DNA from: Gemmatimonadaceae bacterium
Lineage (GTDB): Bacteria > Gemmatimonadota > Gemmatimonadetes > Gemmatimonadales > Gemmatimonadaceae
DNA length: 64,000 bases
Assembly (NCBI GenBank): GCA_030835125.1
Contig: JAUQWM010000049.1
Location: 62,001 to 126,000, forward strand
Direction: 5' to 3'
Position numbers and translations under genes: made by a program
Shown here: in pieces, positions 53,520 to 62,549 of the stretch
Numbering within the stretch: position 1 is the first letter of the stretch
How the letters are laid out: each line of letters starts with the position of its first letter
Notes under the pieces: model-generated
What the model was told of the DNA's origin: nothing
The model's database searches: none
The model's input: the letters and a program-made list of their open reading frames with translations, nothing else

Positions 53520-55001
53520 GTGCGGGGCCGCCTCCTTTCGATATCGCTGTTGCTCGGCCTGGCCGCGTGTGCCGACCGCGGTCCAGCCGGCGAGGACGTC
53601 GCCGCCTTCGCTGCCGCCTATGGCCAGGATCCCATCGCGCTGAGGGTTGCGCTCCGGGGCGGACCCGTCCGCGCGTATCTCTATCCGCGGCTCGATTCGG
53701 TGATCTGGACCTCGACACAGTCCGTCGGCGCCCAGGCGCAGGTGCTGGCGTTCGATCCCGAGAACGGCCTCGAGGCGTACACGGACCGCGCCGGCGTGCC
53801 CGGCTGGATCGACCTTCGCGTCGGCACGATCAGGCCCAGCCGGGCCAGCAAGCTCGCGCTGGTCACCTCCGCGGATGCATGGTCGATCTTCGGCGTCGTT
53901 CGTGACACGCTGATCCACCGATCGACGCCGAGCGCCGAGTGGGAGCTGCCCGTGCCGCACCGGGTCACCCGCCTCTTCCCCGCTCGCGACGGCACCCTGA
54001 TGGCGCTGTATGCGGATGACGATCGCGGGACGATCCTGAAGTTGCGGCCCCCGGAACGGACCGCGGTCGATTCGGCGACCATCCCGCTGCCGACGCACGT
54101 GCTGATGTCGCCCCTGGGCGACCGGTTGTACCTGGCGTTCGGGCGGGACGTGGCGGTGCTCAACGCCGCGACGCTCGACGAGGTGGGGCGTGTTCGGTTC
54201 GATGCGCCCGTCAGCTCGATGATCGCGACCCCCTCCGGCGACCGCGTGTTCGTCGTCACCGAAGGCTCGCACGACGTCGCGCTGCTCGACCGCTACAGCG
54301 GGGAGCGCGTCGAGTCGATCCGGATGCCGGGGCTTCCGCGCGAGCTGCGGATGGACGCCTTCGGCCGGCTCCTGCTCGCCCGCCCCGACAGCGGCGACTC
54401 GGTCTGGGTCATCAACGTCGGAACCAACCGCCTCGTGGCGACGCTCCCCACGACCTGGCGTGCCGACCTCCCGACCGTGGCGCCGGAAGGTTCGGTGGCG
54501 ACGATCCCCGATCGTGACGTGCACTTCACGCTCCCCGGGCAGGCCAAGCCGCGGATCATCGTGCGCGACGGCGCCGCGGAGACATGGCATTTCGTGTTCT
54601 GGAACGGCTTCCGCCCGCGGGCGCCCGGCCTGGACCAGCCGGTGGTCTTTCCAGTGGATACGATGTCATTCGCGTCACCCGTCCGGGACTCGACCTTCTT
54701 CCCGCCGTTGCGCCCTGACACCCAGCCGACGCGGCCAGCGGCGCCGGTCGTCGACAGCGCGGTCCGGGCGGTTCCCACCCAGTGGACCGTGCAGCTTGCC
54801 GCGGTGCTCTCGGAGGAGCGGGCCCGCGAGATCGCCCGGGCCGTCCGGGTCGATGGCGCCCAGCCGAGGGTGGTGGCGTCCTCGGTGGACGGGGCTCGCG
54901 TCTACCGGGTGGTCATGGGCCCGTACTCCTCGAAGCTGGAAGCCGACCGCGTGGGTAAGTTATCCGGGCGGGCGTACTGGGTGTTCGAGGGTGTGCCATG
55001 A
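53520..55001 (+). CDS. lipoprotein with beta-propeller-like body and C-terminal SPOR domain
   Basis: 493 residues from GTG 53520. Lipoprotein signal RGRLLSISLLLGLAAC. The middle (residues 90-340) has repeated short beta-rich units (LYLAFGRDVAVLNAATLDEV, VFVVTEGSHDVALLDRYSGE, VWVINVGTNRLVATLPTTW) like a YVTN-type propeller. The last 80 residues form a SPOR domain (WTVQLAAVLSEERAREIARA, VYRVVMGPYSSKLEADRVGK), which binds denuded septal peptidoglycan. A CTACTTTACG 13 bases before the GTG may be a promoter element, implying a leaderless mRNA. Overlaps the next gene by 4 bases. Confidence 0.75.
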   Translation: MRGRLLSISLLLGLAACADRGPAGEDVAAFAAAYGQDPIALRVALRGGPVRAYLYPRLDSVIWTSTQSVGAQAQVLAFDPENGLEAYTDRAGVPGWIDLRVGTIRPSRASKLALVTSADAWSIFGVVRDTLIHRSTPSAEWELPVPHRVTRLFPARDGTLMALYADDDRGTILKLRPPERTAVDSATIPLPTHVLMSPLGDRLYLAFGRDVAVLNAATLDEVGRVRFDAPVSSMIATPSGDRVFVVTEGSHDVALLDRYSGERVESIRMPGLPRELRMDAFGRLLLARPDSGDSVWVINVGTNRLVATLPTTWRADLPTVAPEGSVATIPDRDVHFTLPGQAKPRIIVRDGAAETWHFVFWNGFRPRAPGLDQPVVFPVDTMSFASPVRDSTFFPPLRPDTQPTRPAAPVVDSAVRAVPTQWTVQLAAVLSEERAREIARAVRVDGAQPRVVASSVDGARVYRVVMGPYSSKLEADRVGKLSGRAYWVFEGVP

Positions 55002-56278
55002 GACAGGAGAGCGAGCGCCCGTTGGCGCGTGCGATGACCGGGCCTTTCGGCGACCGGGCGGCTGTGGCCGTCGTCGGCGAGATCCGGTCCGATGTCGCCC
55101 GCGAGGCGCTCAAGATCGCGCGCGTCGAATCGCAGTCCCGGCCAGTCCTTCTCGTGGACCTGCTGGGTCAGGGAAGCGCGCTCGATGAGATGTTCGCCGA
55201 CGATGATCCCCATGGCGTTTCGGACGCGGCGCGCTATGGCGTGTCCCTGGCGCGCGTCGCGAGGCCGGTGCCGAACGCGGACGGGTTGTTCGTGATCTCC
55301 GGCGGCGCCGAGACTCCCCTGGCCGATGACGTGCTCTCGGATCACCTCTGGGGCTCGTGGTCGGACCAGTGCCGTCGCGCCGGCGCGCTGCTCGTGGTGG
55401 CTGCCCCGGCGGACCTGGCCGACGTCGGCAAGGCGATCGACCAGCTCGACGGCATGGTCATGATCGGGGATGCGGTGGCACCTCGCACGAATACACCCCT
55501 GATCGGGCGCGTGCCCGGCGCGCGGCGCCGGCAGGCCACCGGCGACAACTCACCCCGACGGATCACGCCGGCGGAGATGGAAGCGGTCCGCAACGTGACG
55601 CCGGGGCGCACGCGCAAGCTGGTCCTCGCGGGCAGTGCAACGGCGTTCGCGGCGGTGGCCATCGCAGCCGCCTGGTGGGCGACCAGCTCGATCCGGAACC
55701 CCTCGCCCACGACGTCCCCCGCGGCAGCCCAGTCCATTGTCCTGCCCGGGGACCCCGTCATCGACGTCCCCGCGGTACTCACACCCGTCAACAACGCCGG
55801 CGTGGCCCCCTGGTCCGTCGAGATCGCGAGCGTGAACAGCATGGCCGGCGCCATGGCTCGGGTGCGACAGGCCACGGACTCGTTCCCGGTGCCGACCTTC
55901 GCGTCCTCGCGACCGGGCGGAGGCACGGCCACCTGGTACCGCCTGCTCGCCGGTGCCTTCGCCTCCCGTGAGCAGGCAGATTCCCTCCTCGCGTTACTGC
56001 GGGCACGCGGCATCCTCGGCCCGGCCGCCGGCCGTGTCGTGCAGGCGCCGCTCGCCTGGCTGCTGGAGGAGGGCGTGCCGGACGACCAGCTGCCGGGGCG
56101 CCTCTTCGCGTGGCGGCAGCAGGGCCTGCCCGCGTATGCGCTCATCGACCTCTCGGGGAACAACCGCGTGTATTTCGGCGCGTTCGAGACCGAGGAGGAT
56201 GCCCGGCTGCTGTCCCCCCTGCTCGACAGCCTCACCCTCAGCGCGACCCTCGCCACCAGGGTCGGGAGTATTCGTTAG
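54998..56278 (+). CDS. ParA-like (Walker A-less) membrane protein with SPOR-like C-terminus
   Basis: 426 residues. Residues 20-150 resemble a ParA/CpsD-type fold (AAVAVVGEIRSDVAREALKI, VLLVDLLGQGSALDEMF, GALLVVAAPADLADVGKAID) but there is no P-loop Lys, so ATP binding is doubtful. A transmembrane helix follows near 210-230 (LAGSATAFAAVAIAAAWWAT). The periplasmic C-terminus has two SPOR-like blocks (WSVEIASVNSMAGAMARVRQ ... YRLLAGAFASREQADSLLAL and NNRVYFGAFETEEDARLLSP). ATG 54998 overlaps the previous stop. The stop adjoins the smc GTG directly, so smc is in the same unit. Confidence 0.65.
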   Translation: MRQESERPLARAMTGPFGDRAAVAVVGEIRSDVAREALKIARVESQSRPVLLVDLLGQGSALDEMFADDDPHGVSDAARYGVSLARVARPVPNADGLFVISGGAETPLADDVLSDHLWGSWSDQCRRAGALLVVAAPADLADVGKAIDQLDGMVMIGDAVAPRTNTPLIGRVPGARRRQATGDNSPRRITPAEMEAVRNVTPGRTRKLVLAGSATAFAAVAIAAAWWATSSIRNPSPTTSPAAAQSIVLPGDPVIDVPAVLTPVNNAGVAPWSVEIASVNSMAGAMARVRQATDSFPVPTFASSRPGGGTATWYRLLAGAFASREQADSLLALLRARGILGPAAGRVVQAPLAWLLEEGVPDDQLPGRLFAWRQQGLPAYALIDLSGNNRVYFGAFETEEDARLLSPLLDSLTLSATLATRVGSIR

Positions 56279-59200
56279 GTGCGCCTGACCAGGCTCGAGA
56301 TGCATGGCTTCAAGTCCTTCGCCGACGAGACCTCGATGCTGTTCGACGAGGGCGTCACCGCCATCGTCGGTCCCAACGGCTGCGGGAAGTCGAACGTGTC
56401 GGACGCGGTGCGCTGGGTGCTGGGCGAGCAGCGGGCGAGGATCCTGCGCGGCGCCAAGATGGAGGAAGTCATCTTCCAGGGCTCGTCGGCACGCCGGCCC
56501 GTCAACGTCTCGGAGGTCTCGCTGGTCTTCGCGAACGACGACGGCTCGCTGCCGACGCCCTTCCGCGAGGTGGTGGTCACGCGACGCCTGTCACGGTCGG
56601 GCGACAGCGAGTACCTGTTGAATGGCGCGGCCTGCCGCCTGCGCGACATCCACGACCTGATGCGCGGAACCGGGCTCGGGGCGGACGCCGGCGTCGTCAT
56701 CGAGCAGCGGATGATCGATGCCCTCCTCTCCGACCGCCCCGACGATCGCCGCGAGCTGTTCGAGGAAGCCTCCGGCATCGGCCTGTATCGTGACCGGCGG
56801 CGCAACACCGAGCGGCGCCTCGACGAGACGACCCAGGACCTGGCCCGCATCGATGACCTCATCGGCGAGGTGCAGAGCCAGGTGCGGTCGCTCTCCCGCC
56901 AGCGCAAGCGGGCCGAGCGCCACGGCGAACTGATGGAACGGCGCTTCGCGGTGGACCTTACGCTGGCGTCGCGCGACATGGCGTCGTGGCGCGATGAGCT
57001 GGCCCGACTCGAGGTGAGCCTGCGCGAGCTGCGCGCCGCCGTGCCCACGCTCGAGGAGCGCGTCCACGAGGCCGGGCTGGCGCGCGACAAGGCGCACGGG
57101 GAGCGCGCGGCCGCCGACGCGCATCGCAACGAACTGGCGCGCCAGGCGGGCACGCTGCGCGAGGCCGTGCAGGCGTTGCGCGCCGAGATCGCGGTCGCGG
57201 GCGAGCGTCATCGCAACGCGATGGAACGGCGCCAGCGCGCCGAGGATGAGCGGCGCGAGGGCAGCGAGGCCGGCTCGCGACTGGAACAGGAGCTGGCGGC
57301 GTCCGCGGCGGAGTGCACCGAGTTCGAGCGCCTTGTCGCGGAAGCGCAGGCGGAATCCGAGCGGCGTTCGGCGACCGAAGCCGAAGCCCGCGAGGCGGTG
57401 CGGCTCGCGCGGGAGCGGGCCGAGCAGGCCGAGCGCCAGTCGCGCCAGGCCCGTGACCGGATCCGCGCGCTGGAGTCGGACCGGGACGCCGCCCAGCGCG
57501 AGCTCACCGAGCTGGAATCGCGCACGCGCGCGCTCGATGTCGAGCGCGGCCAGCTCAACGAGGCGGCAGAGGTCCTGTCGGCCGAGATCCGCGAGGCCAC
57601 CGCCACCGCCGCCCGCGCCCGCGCCGGCGTCGAGGACGCGCAGGTCGCGCTCGACCAGGCCAGGCTCTCGGCCCTCGTCGCGCGCGAACGCGACGCCGCC
57701 GCGCGCGCCGAGCTTGGGCGTATCGAGGACATGCGGACGGCGGTCGAGGGTCGGGTCCACGGGCTCGAGGGACTCGAGCGCGAACGGGTGGGACTTGCCC
57801 CCGCGGCCGCAAAGCTGCTGCAGGCGCGCGACCGCTTCGGCGCGGGCGCGGTGCTCGGTCCACTGTCCGACTTCGTGTCGGCGGGGGCGCATGCCGCGGC
57901 ATCGATCGAGCGGTTCCTCGGGATGAGCGTCCACGCGGTGCTCGTCCGCGATCGCCTCGTGGCCGATGCGGTCCGCGAATGGCACGCGGAGGTGGGGCCG
58001 GGACCGTTGATGCTGCTGCCGCTCGACGCCGTTGGCGACGCCAATGGCGGCGACGCGGGCGATCTGCTGCGCCAGCTGGAGGTCGCTCCCGAGGCCGCGG
58101 GGTGGGCCAGGGTCCTTCTCGAGCGGGTCCGCGAACTGGAGGATGGCGCGTTCGTCGACCCGCGCGGCGTCGTCTGGCTGCCGGGCGCATCGGCGGGGCC
58201 CGGGCCACTGCGCCGGCGCGCCGAGTTGTTCAGCCTGCGCGCGGAACTCGAGGCGGCGCAGGAAACGCGACGCCTCGCCCTCGCGGCCACGGAAGAAGCC
58301 CGCGGCGCCCTCCAGGACGCGGAGGCGGCGGTCGGCGAGGCCGCCGACGCGGCCCTCGCCGCGCATAACGTGGAACGCCACGCGCGTGAGGCGCTTGCGG
58401 AACTGGAACGCCGCCACGGGCGGTACCAGCGCGAGATCCACGACTCGCGCACCCAGTCGGCGCAGTTGTCCGATCGGCTCGAGGCACTCGCGACGCAGGT
58501 GCGGCACCTCGACGAGGCCCAGGCCTCAGCCCGCGAGGAAGCCACGCAACACGACGCGACCGCGCGCGACAATCGCGAGGCGTTGATCGCCGCCGAGTCG
58601 AGCATGGACACGGTCCGGGACCGCCGGACCGATGGGCAGGTGGCGCTCGCCCAGGCGCAGGCCCGGCTGCAGGTCGCCACCGATCGACGCACGCGTCTCG
58701 GGGAGGAGCGCGCCAGCGCCGCTACCCGCCTCGCCACGCTGGCGGAGGAACTCACGCTCATCGAGGACGCCGACCGCGCCCTGGCCCAGCAGATGGCGTC
58801 CTGGCAACTGGACCTGGAAGCGCGCGTGGCGACCCTGACCGATGCCGAAAACCGGCTCGATGCGGCGGAGCGCGCCGTCACCGCCGCGAACGACGAGGTC
58901 GCTCGCGCCGAGCACGAGCTGGACTCGGCGCGCTCCATGTCGCACGAACAGGGCGAGTCGCTGCATCACGCCGAGCTCCGGTTCACGGAACTGTCGGGCC
59001 GGCGCGCGGCGATCCGCGAGCGCCTCGAGGCCGAGTGGCGCCGCCCGCTCGACGACCTCATCTCCACCCTGCAGCCGCTCGAGCTCGACGACGAGTCGCT
59101 ACGCACCGAAGCCCAGGCCCTGCAACAGCAGGTCGATGCGCTGGGTCCCGTGAACCCGCTCGCGATCGAGGAACATGAGGAAGAGGTGAAGCGCCTCGAT

Positions 59201-59827
59201 TTCCTCTCCACCCAGCGCGCGGACCTCACCGACGCCCGCAACTCGCTTCAGGTGGCCATCCGGGAGATCGACGCGACGGCGCGCGACATGTTCCTCGCCA
59301 CGTTCACGCAGGTCCGCGAGAACTTCCGCCACATCTTCATGACGCTGTTCGGCGGTGGGGAGTGCGACCTCCGGCTGGAGAACCCCGAGATGCCGCTCGA
59401 TTGCGACATCGAGGTGCATGCCTCGCCGCGCGGCAAGCGCACGCAGCGGATCCACCTGCTCTCCAGCGGCGAGCGCGCCCTGGTCGCGCTCTCGCTGCTG
59501 TTCGGCATCTTCCTCACCAAGCCGAGCCCGTTCTGCCTGCTCGACGAGGTCGATGCGCCGCTGGACGACGCCAACATCGGCCGCTTCGTGCGCATGCTGA
59601 ACGAGTTCAAGCAGAAGACCCAGTTCATCGTCATCACGCACAACCCGCGCACGACCACGGAAGCGGCGGACGCGGTTTACGGGATCACGATGCAGGAGCC
59701 CGGTGTGTCCTCGGTGGTGAGCGTGCGCATGCGCGGCCCGCAACTCGACGATGCCACGCGCGATGACGCCGAACCCGCCGATCGGGCGATCAACGTGACG
59801 CCGGTGAACGAGGCGATGGCGCTTTGA
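56279..59827 (+). CDS. smc: chromosome segregation ATPase SMC
   Basis: 1182 residues, normal length. N-terminal Walker A GPNGCGKS (31-38) and Q-loop region (VRWVLGEQRARILRGAKMEE). A coiled coil follows, then a hinge about residues 500-660 (GAVLGPLSDFVSAGAHAAAS), a second coiled coil and the C-terminal head. The signature reads LLSSGERALVALSLLFGIF rather than the usual LSGGEKAL, followed by Walker B FCLLDEVDAPLDDANIG. Starts at GTG 56279, one base after the previous stop. ScpA/ScpB are not in the window. Organises and segregates the chromosome. Confidence 0.95.
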   Translation: MRLTRLEMHGFKSFADETSMLFDEGVTAIVGPNGCGKSNVSDAVRWVLGEQRARILRGAKMEEVIFQGSSARRPVNVSEVSLVFANDDGSLPTPFREVVVTRRLSRSGDSEYLLNGAACRLRDIHDLMRGTGLGADAGVVIEQRMIDALLSDRPDDRRELFEEASGIGLYRDRRRNTERRLDETTQDLARIDDLIGEVQSQVRSLSRQRKRAERHGELMERRFAVDLTLASRDMASWRDELARLEVSLRELRAAVPTLEERVHEAGLARDKAHGERAAADAHRNELARQAGTLREAVQALRAEIAVAGERHRNAMERRQRAEDERREGSEAGSRLEQELAASAAECTEFERLVAEAQAESERRSATEAEAREAVRLARERAEQAERQSRQARDRIRALESDRDAAQRELTELESRTRALDVERGQLNEAAEVLSAEIREATATAARARAGVEDAQVALDQARLSALVARERDAAARAELGRIEDMRTAVEGRVHGLEGLERERVGLAPAAAKLLQARDRFGAGAVLGPLSDFVSAGAHAAASIERFLGMSVHAVLVRDRLVADAVREWHAEVGPGPLMLLPLDAVGDANGGDAGDLLRQLEVAPEAAGWARVLLERVRELEDGAFVDPRGVVWLPGASAGPGPLRRRAELFSLRAELEAAQETRRLALAATEEARGALQDAEAAVGEAADAALAAHNVERHAREALAELERRHGRYQREIHDSRTQSAQLSDRLEALATQVRHLDEAQASAREEATQHDATARDNREALIAAESSMDTVRDRRTDGQVALAQAQARLQVATDRRTRLGEERASAATRLATLAEELTLIEDADRALAQQMASWQLDLEARVATLTDAENRLDAAERAVTAANDEVARAEHELDSARSMSHEQGESLHHAELRFTELSGRRAAIRERLEAEWRRPLDDLISTLQPLELDDESLRTEAQALQQQVDALGPVNPLAIEEHEEEVKRLDFLSTQRADLTDARNSLQVAIREIDATARDMFLATFTQVRENFRHIFMTLFGGGECDLRLENPEMPLDCDIEVHASPRGKRTQRIHLLSSGERALVALSLLFGIFLTKPSPFCLLDEVDAPLDDANIGRFVRMLNEFKQKTQFIVITHNPRTTTEAADAVYGITMQEPGVSSVVSVRMRGPQLDDATRDDAEPADRAINVTPVNEAMAL

Positions 59828-59932
59828 GAGGGGAGATGGGAGCGGGGAGATGGGAGGGTGGTCGGACGATCGGGAGCTGATCGCCCGGCGGACATCCAGC
59901 TTCCGTCTCTCGTCTCCCACTCCATCCCCGCC
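59828..59932. repeat. inverted heptamer-type repeat between smc and the MBL gene
   Basis: The G-rich left arm (59828-59859, GGGAGAT-type units) and C-rich right arm (59900-59932, CGTCTCC/CTCCATC units) are partly complementary with a loop of about 40 bases. The right arm ends at the ATG of the next gene. Confidence 0.6.
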
Positions 59933-60709
59933 ATGCGCCTGACGACCATTGGCAGCGGCACCGCCGCGCCGCACGCGAGGCGCGCGCAAAGCGGGACACT
60001 GGTCGAGGTGGGGACCGTTCGCCTCCTGCTGGACTGCGGAAGCGCGGTGGTCACGCGCATGGCGGAACTCGGGCTCGACTGGCCCGGGATCACCCACGTC
60101 GCCATCACGCACTTTCACGCCGACCACATCTCCGACCTGCCGACACTGATCTACGGGTGGCGGTACGGCCTCCTCCCTTCCCGCTCCGCGCCGGCTGAGC
60201 TGATCGGTCCGGCCGGCTTCTCGCGCGTGCTCGACGCGATGAAGGCGGTATACGGCCAGGACCTCCTCGAACCCGGCCGGCCGCCGATCACCGTCACCGA
60301 GCTGGCGCCGGGGACCGGCCACCCACTCGGCGATGGCGTGATCCTCACGCCATTCAAGGTTCCCCATACGGTGGAGAGCGTGGCATATTCCGTGAGCGGT
60401 CACGGCCGCCGCGTGGTCGTCACCGGGGACACCGGATTCGACGAGTCGCTGGCGGCGTGGGCGGAGGGGTGTGACGTCCTGCTGTGTGAATGCTCGTTGC
60501 CGGACGCGCTGGCCCTGCCGACCCACCTGACGCCTCGTCAGTGCGGCGCCCTTGCGGCGATCGCGCGCCCGAAGCGGCTCGTGCTGACGCACTTCTACCC
60601 GCCCGTCGAGGCAGAGGACATCCGGTCGCAGGTCGCCGAGCAGTTCGCCGGCCCGGTGACCTGCTGCCACGACGGCTGGACCTTGGATCTCAGGGAGCTG
60701 GAATGCTAG
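59933..60709 (+). CDS. MBL-fold hydrolase (RNase Z-like)
   Basis: 258 residues. Metallo-beta-lactamase fold with [18 protein letters not shown] (HxHxDH metal site), [27 protein letters not shown] and [12 protein letters not shown] supplying the remaining His/Asp ligands. Length and [18 protein letters not shown]-terminus fit the RNase Z/phosphodiesterase-like group; the tRNA 3'-processing exosite loop of true RNase Z is not evident, so the substrate is open. ATG 59933 follows a C-rich repeat arm, no Shine-Dalgarno. Overlaps the DAHP synthase gene by 7 bases. Confidence 0.82.
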   Translation: MRLTTIGSGTAAPHARRAQSGTLVEVGTVRLLLDCGSAVVTRMAELGLDWPGITHVAITHFHADHISDLPTLIYGWRYGLLPSRSAPAELIGPAGFSRVLDAMKAVYGQDLLEPGRPPITVTELAPGTGHPLGDGVILTPFKVPHTVESVAYSVSGHGRRVVVTGDTGFDESLAAWAEGCDVLLCECSLPDALALPTHLTPRQCGALAAIARPKRLVLTHFYPPVEAEDIRSQVAEQFAGPVTCCHDGWTLDLRELEC

Positions 60710-61752
60710 TCGTTATGCACCATGACGCCGCGGCGTCAGAGGTGGAAGCCGTCTGCCAGACGATCCGCGACATGGGCTACCAGCCGGTGCCCATGCCCGG
60801 CGAACAACGTACGGCCATCGGCCTCATCGGCAACGAGGGACCCGTCGACGACTCGCAGGTCGTCGGCCTCCCCGGCGTTGCCCAGGTCCTCCACGTCTCG
60901 AAGCCCTATAAGCAGGTCTCCCGCGAGTGGAAGGCCGAAACCACCCTCGTGACGCTCGGACCCGGTGTGGTGGTCGGCGGCCGCGACGTGGTGGTGATCG
61001 CGGGACCGTGCTCGGTGGAATCGGAGGAACAGATCGTGGCCTCGGCCCGCGCCGTGCGCGCCGCCGGCGCCACCGCGCTCCGCGGCGGGGCGTTCAAGCC
61101 GCGCAGCTCCCCGTATTCGTTCCAGGGCCTCGGCAAGCGTGGACTCGAACTGCTCGCCCTCGCCAGGCAGGAAACCGGGCTGCCCATCGTGACCGAGGCG
61201 ATGGACGAGGCCGGGGCCGAGCTGGTCGCCGAATACGCCGACTGCATCCAGCTCGGCGCGCGCAACATGCAGAACTACTCGCTGCTGCGCGCCGTGGGCA
61301 GGATGAAGAAGCCGGTACTCCTGAAGCGCGGCCTGGCCGCGACGATCACCGAGTTGCTCATGAGCGCCGAGTACATCCTGGCGGCCGGGAACCCGCAGGT
61401 GATCCTGTGCGAGCGCGGCGTGCGCACGTTCGACAGCGCGGCGCGAAACATGTTCGACCTGAACGCGATCCCGATCGTGCAGCGCCTCTCGCACCTGCCG
61501 ATCATCGCCGACCCGAGCCACGGGACAGGGCTCCGCGACAAGGTGACGCCGATGGCCCGCGCCGCGGTGGCCGCCGGCGCCGACGGCATCATCGTGGAGG
61601 TGCACCCCAATCCCGATCGCGCACTGTCCGACGGCGCCCAGAGCCTGTTCCCCGAGCAGTTCGCCCAGCTGATGGAGGCCCTGCGCCTGATCGCCGGCGC
61701 CATCGACCGCAATGTCGCGTCTCCGTTGCATGCGGAACTGGGCATCGGCTGA
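60703..61752 (+). CDS. aroF: 3-deoxy-7-phosphoheptulonate synthase (DAHP synthase)
   Basis: 349 residues; first step of the shikimate pathway (PEP plus erythrose 4-phosphate). An N-terminal ferredoxin-like regulatory domain (residues 1-70, [19 protein letters not shown]) precedes the TIM barrel with [72 protein letters not shown] and [14 protein letters not shown]. This is the class I-beta type seen in Thermotoga and Bacillus, with no fused chorismate mutase. ATG 60703 has GGGAG upstream and overlaps the MBL stop. Confidence 0.95.
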   Translation: MLVVMHHDAAASEVEAVCQTIRDMGYQPVPMPGEQRTAIGLIGNEGPVDDSQVVGLPGVAQVLHVSKPYKQVSREWKAETTLVTLGPGVVVGGRDVVVIAGPCSVESEEQIVASARAVRAAGATALRGGAFKPRSSPYSFQGLGKRGLELLALARQETGLPIVTEAMDEAGAELVAEYADCIQLGARNMQNYSLLRAVGRMKKPVLLKRGLAATITELLMSAEYILAAGNPQVILCERGVRTFDSAARNMFDLNAIPIVQRLSHLPIIADPSHGTGLRDKVTPMARAAVAAGADGIIVEVHPNPDRALSDGAQSLFPEQFAQLMEALRLIAGAIDRNVASPLHAELGIG

Positions 61753-61775
61753 GGGATACCAACGAGGGCGGTGAT

Positions 61776-61858
61776 CCCAGCCCCAGCCCCAGCCCCAGCC
61801 CCAGCCCCCGGCCCAAGCCCGCCGCGGCAGCAGCAGCCCGCAGCAATCAGCACGCAGC
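61776..61858 (-). repeat. 33-bp dispersed repeat core (inverted) with AGCCCC run
   Basis: A CAGCCCCAGCCCCAGCCCC run (61776-61809) precedes the exact inverse of the 33-bp core (61826-61858, ending CAGCAATCAGCACGCAGC). It has only one arm. It sits between the DAHP synthase gene and lolA, which starts 21 bases later after more C-rich sequence. Confidence 0.85.
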
Positions 61859-61879
61859 TCCCCCAGCTCCCCACATCCA

Positions 61880-62512
61880 ATGTCTCCCTTCCCCCTTCTC
61901 CTCATTGCCGCGCTGCAATCACCCGCCGACCAGGCGATTGATGCTGCCGTGAAGGCATATGCGGACATCCGGACGGCCAGGGCGACCTTCGAGCAGACCA
62001 TCACCAACCCGCTCCTCGGCTCGACCTTTCACTCGAAGGGCGAGTTCGAGCAGGCGCGCCCCAACCGCTTCGCGTTCCGGTTCACGGATCCCAAGGGTGA
62101 CGTCATCATCTGTGATGGCCGTCACGTCTGGATCTACCTGCCCGCGTCCACCCCGGGCCGCGTCAACCGCGCGTCGTGCGCCAGCGACCAGGCCGGCTCG
62201 CTCGACATCATCAGCGAGTTCTTCACCGATCCCAAGTCGCGGTACACGATCGCCGACGGCGGTGCCGCCACCGTGGGCGAGCGCCGCACCCACGTCGCGG
62301 TGCTGACGCCGCGATCCCGGGACGCCGACTTCGTCCGCGCCAGGGTCTGGATCGACCCGGCGACCGGCGCGCTGGTCCAGTTCGAGGCGCAGGAACCCAA
62401 CGGCCTCACCCGCCTCGTGCGGATCACCAGCTTCACGCCTAACGCCACAGTGAACCCGCGGGCGTTCACGTTCGCGGTCCCGAAGGGCGTGAAGGTCGTC
62501 GAGATCCGGTAG
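61880..62512 (+). CDS. lolA: outer-membrane lipoprotein carrier protein
   Basis: 210 residues. Short signal peptide SPFPLLLIAALQSPADQ. The LolA fold is seen in ADIRTARATFEQTITNPLLG, SKGEFEQARPNRFAFRFTDP, DGRHVWIYLPAS, GSLDIISEFFTDPKSRYTIA and FTFAVPKGVKVVEI. Periplasmic chaperone that carries lipoproteins from LolCDE to the outer membrane, consistent with the several lipoproteins in this window. C-rich sequence before the ATG, no Shine-Dalgarno. Confidence 0.85.
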   Translation: MSPFPLLLIAALQSPADQAIDAAVKAYADIRTARATFEQTITNPLLGSTFHSKGEFEQARPNRFAFRFTDPKGDVIICDGRHVWIYLPASTPGRVNRASCASDQAGSLDIISEFFTDPKSRYTIADGGAATVGERRTHVAVLTPRSRDADFVRARVWIDPATGALVQFEAQEPNGLTRLVRITSFTPNATVNPRAFTFAVPKGVKVVEIR

Positions 62513-62549
62513 GATCCGCCGGCGGGCGAGGGATCACCCGCGGCCGCGT

